Source: Agathobaculum sp. NTUH-O15-33
GTDB lineage: Bacteria > Bacillota > Clostridia > Oscillospirales > Butyricicoccaceae
DNA length: 64,000 nt
Reading direction: 5' to 3'
Assembly (NCBI RefSeq): GCF_033193315.1
Contig: NZ_CP136187.1
Coordinates: forward strand, 3,789,501-3,853,500
The position numbers and the translations under genes are program-made. Shown here piece by piece: positions 44,542 to 53,710 of this stretch (position 1 is its first letter; each line of letters starts with the position of its first letter). The notes under the pieces were generated by a model that saw only the letters and a list, made by a program, of their open reading frames with translations, did no database searches and was not told the origin of the DNA.

Positions 44542-45945
44542 TTATTTGCCCTTTGCAGCCTTGACCTTTGCGATCAGCTCGTCGTATTCCGGCGCGTTCA
44601 GGAAATCGGTCACCGCGATGCAGTACGCATCGGGCTGCGCGCCCTTGACGCGGTCGAGCAGCAATTCCTGCGTGACGACGACCTGACAATCCGTCGGCAG
44701 GTTTTCCACCGCGATATGGAACACCTCCACATCGCCGAGACCGGCGGCCTTGAACTTCTTCTGCAAAACGGTGGCGCCCATGGCGGAAGAGCCGATGCCG
44801 GCGTCGCACGCATAGGCGACGCGGGTGACGGAAGCAAAATCAAACGCAGCGCCGTCGCCTTCAAACACGGCGGAGATGCGGCTCTTCTTGCCCTTGAGCT
44901 CGTTCATGGTCTTAGCGGCTTCCTTGAGGGAGGAATCGTCGCCGCCGCCCGCGCGCTTGACCAGCGGGATCGAAAGCAGAAACGTGACCGCGCAGGCCGC
45001 CGCGACGGCCAGACAGATCTTGAAATGATCGCCGGGGGAGGACATGATCATGATCGAGATGATGGAGCCCGGGGACGCCACGCCGACCAGACCGACGCCG
45101 AGCAGGTTGAACAGGAAGGTGCCGACCGCGCCGCCGAGGATCAGCGGCAGGATCAGGATCGGGTTCATCAAAACAAACGGGAAATAGATCTCATGGATGC
45201 CGCCGAACAAGTGGATGATCGAAGCGCCCCAAGCGGACGATTTCGAGGTGCCCTTGCCGAACAGCATATAGGCGAGCAGCACGCCCATGCCGGGGCCGGG
45301 GTTGGATTCGAGCAGGAACAGCACGGATTTGCCCAGCTCGCCGAGCTGCGTCGTGCCCATGGGGGTGAGGATGCCCTGACCGATGGCGTTGTTCAGGAAC
45401 AGCACCTTGGCGGGCTCGATCAGGATAGCGGTGAGCGGCAGCAGGCCGTTCTTGACCAGAAAATCAACGCCGCCCGCGAACACGGTGGTGAGCGAGGAAA
45501 TCGCGGGGCCCAGTACGACGCAGCCGAACACGCCGAGAATCGCGCCCAAAATGCCGATCGAATAGTTGTTGACGAGCAATTCAAAGCCCATCGGCACCTT
45601 GCCGTCGATCAGCTGATCGAATTTTTTGAGCAGCCACGCGGAAAGCGGGCCAAGGATCATGGCGCCGATAAACATCGTCACGCTGGAACCGATGATGACG
45701 CCGATTGTCGCGACCGTGCCGATCACGCCGCCGCGATAGTCGTACACCATCTTGCCGCCCGCAAACGCGATCAAGATGGGGAGCAGGTAGTTGAGCATGG
45801 GCGTGATAAAGCTGCGCATCATGTCGTTGTTGATGGCGATGCCCACCGCGGTGAGCAGGCCCCAAGCGATGAACGCACCCAAGTTAGGGATTACCATACT
45901 GCTGAGCTTACTGCCGAACTTTTGTATTTGTACTCGTACTGACAT
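44542..45945 (-). CDS. mtlA: PTS mannitol-type permease, fused IIC-IIB
   Basis: A 467-residue permease closely resembling mannitol EIICB. The IIC signatures are FGSKLSSMVIPNLGAFIAWG, GGKMVYDYRGG, EPAKVLFLNNAI, SNPGPGMGVLLAYMLFGKG and FGGIHEIYFPFVLM, which contains the conserved substrate-site Glu. The C-terminal IIB domain has ACDAGIGSSAMGA, where the Cys is phosphorylated. Start ATG 45945 follows GGAGGG. No mannitol-1-phosphate dehydrogenase or MtlR lies nearby. The operon instead carries Gfo/Idh, HAD, IIA and ROK genes. The true substrate may be mannitol or another polyol. Confidence 0.88.
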   Translation of the reverse strand: MSVRVQIQKFGSKLSSMVIPNLGAFIAWGLLTAVGIAINNDMMRSFITPMLNYLLPILIAFAGGKMVYDYRGGVIGTVATIGVIIGSSVTMFIGAMILGPLSAWLLKKFDQLIDGKVPMGFELLVNNYSIGILGAILGVFGCVVLGPAISSLTTVFAGGVDFLVKNGLLPLTAILIEPAKVLFLNNAIGQGILTPMGTTQLGELGKSVLFLLESNPGPGMGVLLAYMLFGKGTSKSSAWGASIIHLFGGIHEIYFPFVLMNPILILPLILGGAVGTFLFNLLGVGLVGVASPGSIISIMIMSSPGDHFKICLAVAAACAVTFLLSIPLVKRAGGGDDSSLKEAAKTMNELKGKKSRISAVFEGDGAAFDFASVTRVAYACDAGIGSSAMGATVLQKKFKAAGLGDVEVFHIAVENLPTDCQVVVTQELLLDRVKGAQPDAYCIAVTDFLNAPEYDELIAKVKAAKGK

Positions 45946-46008
45946 CTCTTTTACCCTCCTTCAAAACAGCCCTTCTCTATCTTTTGTGCGGGGCCGCGCC
46001 CCGCGGGA

Positions 46009-47010
46009 TCACAGGGATACTTCGACGCCCTCGGCGATCGACCGCTCGATCGCATCCACCACGCGCAGCGAGCCGAGCGCGTCCTCCGGCGTGATGATGG
46101 ACTTGGTGCCGTTCACGATGTTGCCGATAAAGGCCATGATCTCCTCGGACAGGTCGCCGGACGGCGCGCCGTTGACGTTGTACCAGTGGCGGGAATCCGG
46201 GTAGCAAACGCGCTGGCCGGTGACGAACCGCACGCCGTTATCGCACGCGTCCACATAGACCGTGCCCTTGGTGCCGACCAGCTCGACCTTGTCGTCGATG
46301 ATCGTGGGCGAATTTTCCGGCAGCACCCAGCAGGCTTCCATGCACGCGATCGCGCCGTTTTCATAGGTCACAAGGGCGTAGATCACATCGTCCATGCCGT
46401 GCTCCTTGAGCATGACGCTGCGCGCCTTGGCATACACCTTGACCGGCTTGCAGCCCATGAACCAGTTGATGTAATCGATATCGTGGATCATCACGTGCAT
46501 CGACAGGTCGGACGCGCCGATATAACGGCGGGGCCCGACAATCGGGCTGTTGCGGCGGCAGTATAAATGGATGATATCGCCCAGCTCGCCCGCGTCCAGC
46601 GACTGCTTGATGAGGTTGAAGCGCGGATCGAAGCGAAGCAGGAAGCCGACGGTGAAAACCTTGTCATAATCCTTGGTGATCTCGTACATGGCCTCGCCGT
46701 CCGCGAGCTCCTTGGCAAGAGGCTTTTCCAGCAGGATGTGCTTGCGGTTTTTCACCGCGATCTCAACCGCCTCGCGGTGCATGTTGTCCGGCAAAACGAT
46801 CGATACGGCCTCGATCGAGGGATCTTCCAGCAGGTCCTTGTATTCCTTGTAGGTTTTGCAGCCGTATTGCTTTTCCGCCTCGGCGCGCCGCTCGTCGCTA
46901 TACTCACACACCGCGGCAAGCTTTACGCCCGGCAGCTTGTTGTAAATGCCCGCATGTACCTGACCCATCTGGCCAAAACCGATTACGCCGACCTGAATCT
47001 CGTTACTCAT
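46009..47010 (-). CDS. Gfo/Idh/MocA-family oxidoreductase
   Basis: A 333-residue NAD(P)-dependent dehydrogenase. The N-terminal Rossmann motif is VGVIGFGQMG, followed by the EKPLAKELADGE signature (EKP) and a C-terminal beta-sheet substrate domain containing MIHDIDYINWFMG with the conserved Asp/His-type catalytic segment. Members oxidise inositol, glucose or other polyols and sugars. It is the first gene of the PTS operon and faces the RpiR regulator. It may replace the missing polyol-phosphate dehydrogenase. A partly cre-like sequence lies near 47053-47068 in its upstream region. Confidence 0.88.
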   Translation of the reverse strand: MSNEIQVGVIGFGQMGQVHAGIYNKLPGVKLAAVCEYSDERRAEAEKQYGCKTYKEYKDLLEDPSIEAVSIVLPDNMHREAVEIAVKNRKHILLEKPLAKELADGEAMYEITKDYDKVFTVGFLLRFDPRFNLIKQSLDAGELGDIIHLYCRRNSPIVGPRRYIGASDLSMHVMIHDIDYINWFMGCKPVKVYAKARSVMLKEHGMDDVIYALVTYENGAIACMEACWVLPENSPTIIDDKVELVGTKGTVYVDACDNGVRFVTGQRVCYPDSRHWYNVNGAPSGDLSEEIMAFIGNIVNGTKSIITPEDALGSLRVVDAIERSIAEGVEVSL

Positions 47011-47164
47011 GATGAAATCTCCTTTTTATGTGTGATCGTATTTTAAAAGCGCTGCGAAAACGCTTTGTCCGACAGGGAACCATGCTATTTTCCACTTTTC
47101 TGTTGCAATCCGGCGCGCCGTATACTATCATGATGTGTAGGGACTGATGAACAGGAGGGTGAAC

Positions 47165-47968
47165 ATGGCTGATCTCAGTTTTCAAAACCGGTTGCAGGTC
47201 TATGGAAACCGGCTATCCAAGAGCGAACAGCGGATCGCCGCATACATTACCGCCCATCCTGCAGAAGCGGCCGGTATCTCTAGTATGGAACTGGCGCAAG
47301 CGACCGGCACCTCGAATTCGACGCTTACCCGGTTTTGCCAGAAGCTTGCTTACCGCAATTATATTGAATTTCAAACGCTTTTATCCGCCGAAGGCGCGCC
47401 CATGCAGGCGCCCGAGGAGACCATGCAGCGCATGTGCCACTATTACCAGCGCACGCTGGAAGCCGCGTCCGAACTGGTGACCGCCGCCGACCTCGACCTA
47501 TTCACCGCGCAAATCCACAGCGCGAAAAAAATCCTGATCTTCGGTCTGGGCAGCTCGGGCCTGACGGCCAACGAATTCAACATGCGGCTGGTGCAAATGG
47601 GCTTTACCTCGACCGCGATGACCGACAGCTTCCTGATGATGGTGCAGACCAGCCTGTTCTCGAACCGCGACCTGATCATCGCGGTATCCAACTCCGGCGA
47701 AACGCGCGAGGTCGTCAGCGCCTGCGAGATCGCCAAATCGGTGGGCGCGCATGTTTGCGCGCTGACGCAGGCTCGCCGCGCCCCGCTCGCCCGCATCGCG
47801 GATACGATCCTGCTGGCCGGCGATATCCGCCAGACCGGGGATGAAAACTTTATCGATTCGCAGCTCCCGCTGCTGTTTTTGATCAACGCCATCACGTACC
47901 GGCTGCTTGAGGACCCCAAGTGCCGTGAAAACCGAAAAAAAGCGCTGCAAGCATTATTCAACCGGTAA
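47165..47968 (+). CDS. MurR/RpiR-family transcriptional regulator
   Basis: A 267-residue regulator. The N-terminal RpiR helix-turn-helix (LSKSEQRIAAYI ... GTSNSTLTRFCQKL) is joined to a C-terminal SIS sugar-phosphate-binding domain (KILIFGLGSSGLTANEF ... DLIIAVSNSGETREVVSA). It senses a phosphosugar and probably controls the divergent PTS operon and perhaps nanE. Start ATG 47165 follows AGGAGGG. A terminator overlaps the end of the coding region. Confidence 0.9.
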   Translation: MADLSFQNRLQVYGNRLSKSEQRIAAYITAHPAEAAGISSMELAQATGTSNSTLTRFCQKLAYRNYIEFQTLLSAEGAPMQAPEETMQRMCHYYQRTLEAASELVTAADLDLFTAQIHSAKKILIFGLGSSGLTANEFNMRLVQMGFTSTAMTDSFLMMVQTSLFSNRDLIIAVSNSGETREVVSACEIAKSVGAHVCALTQARRAPLARIADTILLAGDIRQTGDENFIDSQLPLLFLINAITYRLLEDPKCRENRKKALQALFNR

Positions 47969-47982
47969 TGCTTGCTTTTTTT
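47947..47982. terminator. Terminator shared by the RpiR and nanE genes
   Basis: GCAAGCATT and AATGCTTGC form the stem around the RpiR stop codon, followed by seven T. On the opposite side a run of seven A makes it work for nanE too, though it lies past its stop. Confidence 0.75.
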
Positions 47983-47985
47983 CGC

Positions 47986-48663
47986 TCAGGCCATCGCTTC
48001 CACGAACGATCTTGTGATCAGCTGCGGCCGCGTGATCGCTCCGCCCACAACGACGGCGTGCACGCCCAGCTCTAAGCACCGCTTGGCCTTGGCCGGGGTA
48101 TCGACGTGCCCCTCGGCAATGACCGGCACCCGTACCGCTTGCAAAATCGCTTGCAGGCGGGCAAACTCATTGTCCGCGATATTATGGCCTTCCGATTGCG
48201 CGGTATAGCCCATCAGGGTGGTGGAAACGCAGTCGAAACCAAGCGCCTCCGCCTGTACCGCCTCTTCCAGCGTCGCGATATCCGCCATCAGCAGCTTGCC
48301 CGGCGCGGTGCGGCGCGCTTCGCTCACAAAGTCCGCCAGACTCTGCCCCGCGTGACGCGGTCGGGCCGTCGCGTCCAGCGCGATCATGGCGCAGGGCGTG
48401 GCGGCAAGCTCTTCTATTTCGCACAGGGTGGGCGTAATGTAAATCGGCGTATCCGCATAGTCGCGCTTGACGATGCCGATGATGGGAAGCGCCGTGTTGC
48501 GGGCGATCTCCTCGATATCGGCCGCGGTATTCGCCCGGATGCCGACGGCGCCGCCCTCTTCCGCCGCGCGCGCCATGCGTCCCATGATAAACGAGGAGTG
48601 CAGCGGCTCCTCCGGCAGCGCCTGACAGGATACGATCAGCCCGCCTTTGACCCGATCCAGCAT
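47986..48663 (-). CDS. nanE: N-acetylmannosamine-6-phosphate 2-epimerase
   Basis: A 225-residue TIM barrel that converts ManNAc-6-P to GlcNAc-6-P. Signatures are KGGLIVSCQALPEEPL at the N-terminus, GAVGIRANT, IIGIVKRDYADTPIYITPT, ADIATLEEAVQAEALGFDCV, STTLMGYT and PVIAEGHVDTPAKAKRCLEL, including the catalytic Lys and Glu. Start ATG 48663 follows AAGGAGG. NanA, NagA and NagB are not in this window. It is convergent with the RpiR gene, with its own strong promoter, and may belong to an amino-sugar route linked to the adjacent ROK kinase. Confidence 0.92.
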   Translation of the reverse strand: MLDRVKGGLIVSCQALPEEPLHSSFIMGRMARAAEEGGAVGIRANTAADIEEIARNTALPIIGIVKRDYADTPIYITPTLCEIEELAATPCAMIALDATARPRHAGQSLADFVSEARRTAPGKLLMADIATLEEAVQAEALGFDCVSTTLMGYTAQSEGHNIADNEFARLQAILQAVRVPVIAEGHVDTPAKAKRCLELGVHAVVVGGAITRPQLITRSFVEAMA

Positions 48664-48703
48664 GTTATGCCTCCTTAATATTTCTGGTACTGTTTTCATC
48701 TTT

Positions 48704-48732
48704 ATTATATTTTATGAAAATACTTTCGTCAA
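48704..48732 (-). promoter_or_regulatory. nanE promoter with a palindrome in its spacer
   Basis: On the minus strand TTGACG (48727-48732), a 17-base spacer and TATAAT (48704-48709). The spacer carries GAAAGTATTTTC, a GAAA-N4-TTTC inverted repeat like known RpiR-family operators. Repression by the neighbouring RpiR protein is a plausible inference. Confidence 0.7.
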
Positions 48733-48860
48733 GATGGAAACAAGCTGTTCCCTGTACAAATCATCCAGTCGTTTTTGGACATTTTGCACGCGAATTCAGC
48801 TAATTGCCTAATTTATGACCCGGAAACCAATACAGGTAGCCCAAAAACCCGTATAAACGC

Positions 48861-48899
48861 AAAAAACACCCGCTTTCCATATTTGGAAAGCGGGTGTTT
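48861..48899 (-). terminator. Terminator of gap
   Basis: AAACACCCGCTTTCCA and its complement form the stem (48864-48899) with a six-U tract on the minus strand. Confidence 0.9.
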
Positions 48900-48910
48900 G
48901 ATTATATCAC

Positions 48911-49969
<1,059 letters not shown>

Positions 49970-49971
49970 TT

Positions 49972-50001
49972 ATTATACACTATCGCCACACTATGCCGCA
50001 A
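49972..50001 (-). promoter_or_regulatory. Promoter of gap
   Basis: On the minus strand TTGCGG (49996-50001), 18-base spacer, TATAAT (49972-49977), about 50 bases ahead of the start. Confidence 0.7.
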
Positions 50002-50057
50002 GGTGTAATATTTGTGAAAATTTTATCATATCTATGCCGGTTTTTGTTTATTTTTCT

Positions 50058-50087
50058 TTGCAATACTGTGGTTCGTAGTGGTATAAT
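50058..50087 (+). promoter_or_regulatory. Promoter of the orphan kinase-like gene
   Basis: TTGCAA at 50058-50063, an 18-base spacer and TATAAT at 50082-50087. An ~80-base leader follows before TTGGAGGATAAAG and the start. Confidence 0.65.
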
Positions 50088-50174
50088 AAGAGTACGCCAC
50101 AAAATATAGTATTGCTGCATGGGAACGCCGTTATACACACGAAATTGGCGCTCTCTTATTTTTGGAGGATAAAG

Positions 50175-51239
50175 ATGGCCGAAACTTTCTTTGCCCAGCT
50201 CGACAGTGATACGTTGCGCGCGCTGCTCGGACGGACCGCCCTTTCGGATGCGGCTCTCGTCATGGTCGGGCCGACGATGCACATTGAATTTTGCAATCAG
50301 GCTGCCGCCCGGCTCACCGGCCTGCACCCGCTTGAACGGGTCGATCAGCTGCTGAGTGAAACCGCCGCCGCCGCGTTGCGGGACTGCATCGAACGAAAAG
50401 CTGCGCGAACGGTTTTGGAAGAGCTTGACGGCGCGGAATACCGCTTGGAACTATTGCCGCACCGCGAGGGCGCGCTTCTGGCATTTTTAAAGGACGACCG
50501 CGTCCAGTACGATGGAAGCCTGCGTGTGCTGCACATGCAAACCGCGCAGTTCCTTCTTTCCATCCTGCCCGATATCGAGCAGGTGGGCGACCCCGCGCTT
50601 GCCCAGCATATGCGGCGGCAGTGCATGCGTATGCTGCGCACCTACAACCACTCCGACACGCTGCACGAACCCTTTTCCACCGAGCAGCTCAACCTGCACT
50701 GGGAGGATCTCTCCGTTTTATGCGGCGAGGCGGTGCGCAACACGCAGGAACACACGAACCGCCGCATCGTGCTCAACGCGCCCGCACAGTGCCGCCTGAT
50801 CGCCGAACCCGACCTGATCCGCCGCGCGGTGTACAACCTGCTGACCAACGCGGTGCAGGCTTCGCCGGCGGACGGCCTGATCGAAGTGACCGTGCACGAC
50901 GATCCGGCGCGCCCCTCCGTTACCGTGGCCGACCGCGGCCCCGGGCTGGACGCGGCCCTGTTCGACACTTTGCTGAGCGGCTGGCAGCGCCCCTTTTCCT
51001 ATGAAGAATATCTTGCCCTCGGCCGGGATAACGTAAAGCTCGGCCTTGGCCTGCCGTATGTGCAGCACGTCGCGCGGCTGCACGGCGGTAGCCTGCTGCT
51101 TTCGCCGCGCGACGGCGGCGGCAGCGAGCTGCATTTGGTGCTTTCGCATTTGTCGCCGTCGCTTGCCGATACCGAATTGCACGCCCCGCCGATCGTTCCC
51201 AGCTTTCCGCCCGAAGTGCTTGAGCTTTCGGTTTTATAA
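50175..51239 (+). CDS. Orphan PAS/HATPase protein, histidine-kinase-like without a clear H-box
   Basis: A 354-residue cytosolic protein. The N-terminal ~100 residues look like a PAS fold (DAALVMVGPTMHIEFCNQAAARLTGL). The middle is helical. The C-terminal GHKL ATPase has the N-box LIRRAVYNLLTNAVQAS, VTVADRGPGL (G1) and VKLGLGLPYVQHVARLHGG (G2). Where a phospho-acceptor H-box is expected the sequence is LHMQTAQFLLSILPDI, which does not fit the usual pattern. No response regulator adjoins and no transmembrane segment is seen. It may phosphorylate or regulate a partner encoded elsewhere. Start ATG 50175 behind TTGGAGGA. Confidence 0.75.
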   Translation: MAETFFAQLDSDTLRALLGRTALSDAALVMVGPTMHIEFCNQAAARLTGLHPLERVDQLLSETAAAALRDCIERKAARTVLEELDGAEYRLELLPHREGALLAFLKDDRVQYDGSLRVLHMQTAQFLLSILPDIEQVGDPALAQHMRRQCMRMLRTYNHSDTLHEPFSTEQLNLHWEDLSVLCGEAVRNTQEHTNRRIVLNAPAQCRLIAEPDLIRRAVYNLLTNAVQASPADGLIEVTVHDDPARPSVTVADRGPGLDAALFDTLLSGWQRPFSYEEYLALGRDNVKLGLGLPYVQHVARLHGGSLLLSPRDGGGSELHLVLSHLSPSLADTELHAPPIVPSFPPEVLELSVL

Positions 51240-51244
51240 GAACG

Positions 51245-51291
51245 AAAAAAGCAAGGATTTACGCGCCTGAGCGCGTGAATCCTTGCTTTTT
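51245..51291. terminator. Bidirectional terminator between the kinase-like and anti-sigma genes
   Basis: AAAAAGCAAGGATT-ACGCGC and GCGCGT-AATCCTTGCTTTTT form the stem around CTGA. It lies between convergent genes. Confidence 0.88.
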
Positions 51292-51310
51292 CTATCGGTA
51301 TTTATGCATT

Positions 51311-52336
51311 TTACGGCTGTGTCAGCTCGATCTGTTCGTCAAAAAAGGTAATGGATCGGATCGCTTTGTCGTTTATCACATTTTCAAAGGTCTTGATTGT
51401 CAGCAGTTCGCCGGATAAGTAATCCGCGTTGGTCAGGCCGTTAAAAATCTTGGTGGTCTCCGTTGTCCCATCCGCATAGTGGATGGTGATGGGGAAATCA
51501 TCCAGATATTCATTGGGCGCGACCTCCTGCCAGCGGTGGTTTTCCGCGTAGATCTGCCGCAGCGCCGGGCTATCAACCCGCAGCGTGATCGCAATGGGGG
51601 ATACCGTGACCGAGCGGACCGTCGCCGCCTCGCCCAGCATGGTCATTGCGCGGTTCACCTCGTATTGGGTAGAGCAATCGGTAAAGTCCAGCGGGAACGA
51701 AACCTGCCACTCGCCCGCCAGCACGGTTTCAAATTCGCCCGGAAAGGCATCGGCCCCTTGCAGGTCGGAAAGGGTCAGTCGCGCCTTTTGCCCCGCCAAA
51801 GAACGGTCTGTCATGATCTCCATGATTAGGCTGATCTGATTGTCCGCGCCGTTCTCGTCCTCCAGTTTGATAAAGCCCGTGCTGCGCATGCCCCGCATGT
51901 CCTCGCCCATATCCAGATCAAAGTCCGCGTACCGGTAGCGCGCTTTATCCAAAACCGTGCCCTCGGGCGCGGTCAGCTCCATGAGGATATACACAAGGTT
52001 GCTGTCGCCGACGACCTGCTTTATGGTAACGGCCCCGCTTGCGTTTTGGGCCGTTTGGTCTACGAGATAGGCCCCGCTCTCCAGTTGCTGCTTTTGCTCG
52101 TCGCTCGATGGATGGAGAAAGCGGACAAACGCGGCGTCCAGCCCCAACTGTACCGCGGCGAACGCGGTTGTCGTAATCAGGCAGCAGGCGATGGCCGCCG
52201 CGAGAACCGCCGTGCGCCAGCGTTTGCGCGGCGGCTTGCGCGGTTCTCCACAGGCTGTGTACTGTTCCATGATGCCGCGCAGCATGCGCTGTTTTTGTTC
52301 CTCTGTCGGGTCAAGCTTTTTCAACATTCTTTCCAT
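51311..52336 (-). CDS. DUF4179-type anti-sigma factor
   Basis: A 341-residue membrane protein encoded directly behind an ECF sigma factor. A ~40-residue basic cytosolic head (LDPTEEQKQRMLRGIMEQYT) is followed by one transmembrane helix (AVLAAAIACCLITTTAFAAV) and a ~270-residue beta-rich outer domain. This matches the DUF4179 layout of anti-sigma proteins. It should bind and hold the sigma factor until an envelope signal arrives. It overlaps the sigma gene by 26 bases; ATG 52336 or ATG 52327 could be the start. Confidence 0.8.
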   Translation of the reverse strand: MERMLKKLDPTEEQKQRMLRGIMEQYTACGEPRKPPRKRWRTAVLAAAIACCLITTTAFAAVQLGLDAAFVRFLHPSSDEQKQQLESGAYLVDQTAQNASGAVTIKQVVGDSNLVYILMELTAPEGTVLDKARYRYADFDLDMGEDMRGMRSTGFIKLEDENGADNQISLIMEIMTDRSLAGQKARLTLSDLQGADAFPGEFETVLAGEWQVSFPLDFTDCSTQYEVNRAMTMLGEAATVRSVTVSPIAITLRVDSPALRQIYAENHRWQEVAPNEYLDDFPITIHYADGTTETTKIFNGLTNADYLSGELLTIKTFENVINDKAIRSITFFDEQIELTQP

Positions 52337-52832
52337 CTGTCAGCCCTCCTAGATCCAGCTTTAATTGGTTGCGGCCCCGTTGCAGCCGGGAACGTACCGT
52401 GCTTTCCGTGCTGCCCACCATGGCCGCGATCTCCTTGACGGAATATTGCTCCCAGTAAAAAAGATATAACGCGACGCGGTATTTCCCGGGAAGTACGAAA
52501 AGCCGTTCCAGCATCTCGCCTTCCGCCCCGCCGCCGTCCGGCGCGGCGGGTTCGGGCAGCGTTTCCAGATCGACGCGCTGCCGCCGCCACCAAGATTTCA
52601 GCATATCGCGGCAGCAGTTTTTTGCCGTTGTAATCAGCCACGCCCGTTCATGCGCGCGGTCCGCAAAGCTTGTGCCCGAACGCAGCAGTTTTAAAAACAC
52701 CGCCTGTACGGCGTCCTCCGCATCGGCACGGTTTTTGAGATACACATAGCATAGCCGGTATACCGCGTCGACGTTGCGGCCATATATTTCGGTAAAAAGC
52801 TGCGCCTCGCCGGGCGGTGCATGGTTTTCCAT
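52311..52832 (-). CDS. ECF RNA polymerase sigma factor
   Basis: A 173-residue sigma-70 family protein with region 2 (VYRLCYVYLKNRADAEDAVQ, then HERAWLITTAKNCCRDMLKS) and region 4 (REIA-like VKEIAAMVGSTESTVRSRLQ helix-turn-helix). Regions 1 and 3 are absent, as in extracytoplasmic-function sigma factors. Start ATG 52832 follows AAGGAGGTG. Coupled to a DUF4179 anti-sigma gene. A possible autoregulatory promoter lies at 52853-52881. Confidence 0.9.
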   Translation of the reverse strand: MENHAPPGEAQLFTEIYGRNVDAVYRLCYVYLKNRADAEDAVQAVFLKLLRSGTSFADRAHERAWLITTAKNCCRDMLKSWWRRQRVDLETLPEPAAPDGGGAEGEMLERLFVLPGKYRVALYLFYWEQYSVKEIAAMVGSTESTVRSRLQRGRNQLKLDLGGLTDGKNVEKA

Positions 52833-52852
52833 CTGTCCCACCTCCTTACCTA

Positions 52853-52881
52853 TCAAACGATCGGAGGGCGCAAAAAGTCCC
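52853..52881 (-). promoter_or_regulatory. Candidate ECF-type autoregulatory promoter
   Basis: On the minus strand GGGACTT (52875-52881), a 15-base spacer and CGTTTGA (52853-52859), 21 bases ahead of the sigma start. This resembles the GGAAC...CGT pattern of ECF promoters. No good sigma-A promoter is visible in the short spacer. Confidence 0.35.
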
Positions 52882-52900
52882 CGCGTGCCCATAAAAATAA

Positions 52901-52938
52901 GAGGGACGGCTTTTCCTTTGGCAAGGAAGCCGTCCCTC
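52901..52938 (-). terminator. Terminator of ydcF
   Basis: GAGGGACGGCTT and AAGCCGTCCCTC form the stem; on the minus strand TTATTTTTATGGG follows. It ends the ABC-F/ydcF transcript before the sigma operon. Confidence 0.82.
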
Positions 52939-52951
52939 TGTGTATTGGATT

Positions 52952-53710
52952 TTACCAGCGGCCCGAAACCATCAGCCCCAAAATGGAGCAGTATTCGCGG
53001 CAGCGCAAAACGAGGCGCTGGGCCAGATAGGGCGTTTCGGCGGGGATGGCGTAAGGCTCCAGCCCCGCGTGCACCATCAGGCGGCGGGCGCGGGCGCAGT
53101 GAAAATCACTGGACACGACCATGGTCGTGTAAGAATCGCCCAGCTCGTCCAGCATGGCCTTGGCGTTTGCAATGTTTTGAATGGTGTTGCGCGAGGCTTC
53201 CTCGATCAGCAAGCGATCCTCCGCAACGCCGCTAGCCAGCAGATAGGTCTGCATGGCGCGGGCCTCGGGCAGGGGCTCGTTATCGCCCTGACCGCCGCAG
53301 AGCACGGCCTTGGCGGCCGGATACTGCTCTAAATAGTCTTTTGCCCGGTCGAGTCTCGCGACCAACGCGGCCGAGGGACGACCATCCTCATAAACGCGCG
53401 CGCCGAGGACGAACAGGTAATCGGCTTCTATCTCGTCGTTCTCCTGCATGCCCTGCTGAATCACGAACTGAATGCCCGCAAAGGAAAGGACAAACAGGGA
53501 AAACAACACGGCCCCGGCGATTGCGATCATACGGTACCCCTTATTTTTCCCACGGCGGTGCATAAAGTACGCCTCGCCCGCGCTGCCCACGGCAAGCGCG
53601 CCGAAAAACACCGCGCCAAAGCGGGTGGGCGCCCACGGAATGCAAGCGACCGCACAGACGGCGAAGGCGAGCGAAAGCCACGCCCAGCCGTTTACAAAAA
53701 TCTTTTTCAT
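52952..53710 (-). CDS. YdcF/ElyC-type DUF218 membrane protein
   Basis: A 252-residue protein with three N-terminal hydrophobic helices followed by a cytosolic or extracellular DUF218 domain. The domain motifs are DYLFVLGARVYEDGRPS, AALVARLDRAKDYLEQYP, VLCGGQGDNEPLPEARAM, EEASRNTIQNIANAK and MVVSSDFHCARAR. ElyC and SanA relatives act in envelope and peptidoglycan-precursor handling. Its ATG overlaps the ABC-F stop by four bases, so it is translated as part of that operon. Confidence 0.87.
   Translation of the reverse strand: MKKIFVNGWAWLSLAFAVCAVACIPWAPTRFGAVFFGALAVGSAGEAYFMHRRGKNKGYRMIAIAGAVLFSLFVLSFAGIQFVIQQGMQENDEIEADYLFVLGARVYEDGRPSAALVARLDRAKDYLEQYPAAKAVLCGGQGDNEPLPEARAMQTYLLASGVAEDRLLIEEASRNTIQNIANAKAMLDELGDSYTTMVVSSDFHCARARRLMVHAGLEPYAIPAETPYLAQRLVLRCREYCSILGLMVSGRW

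Noticed and set aside
44716..45942. 408-codon open frame antisense to mtlA
   Set aside because: Exact shadow of the EIICB gene; translation rich in Asp, Arg and His without domains.
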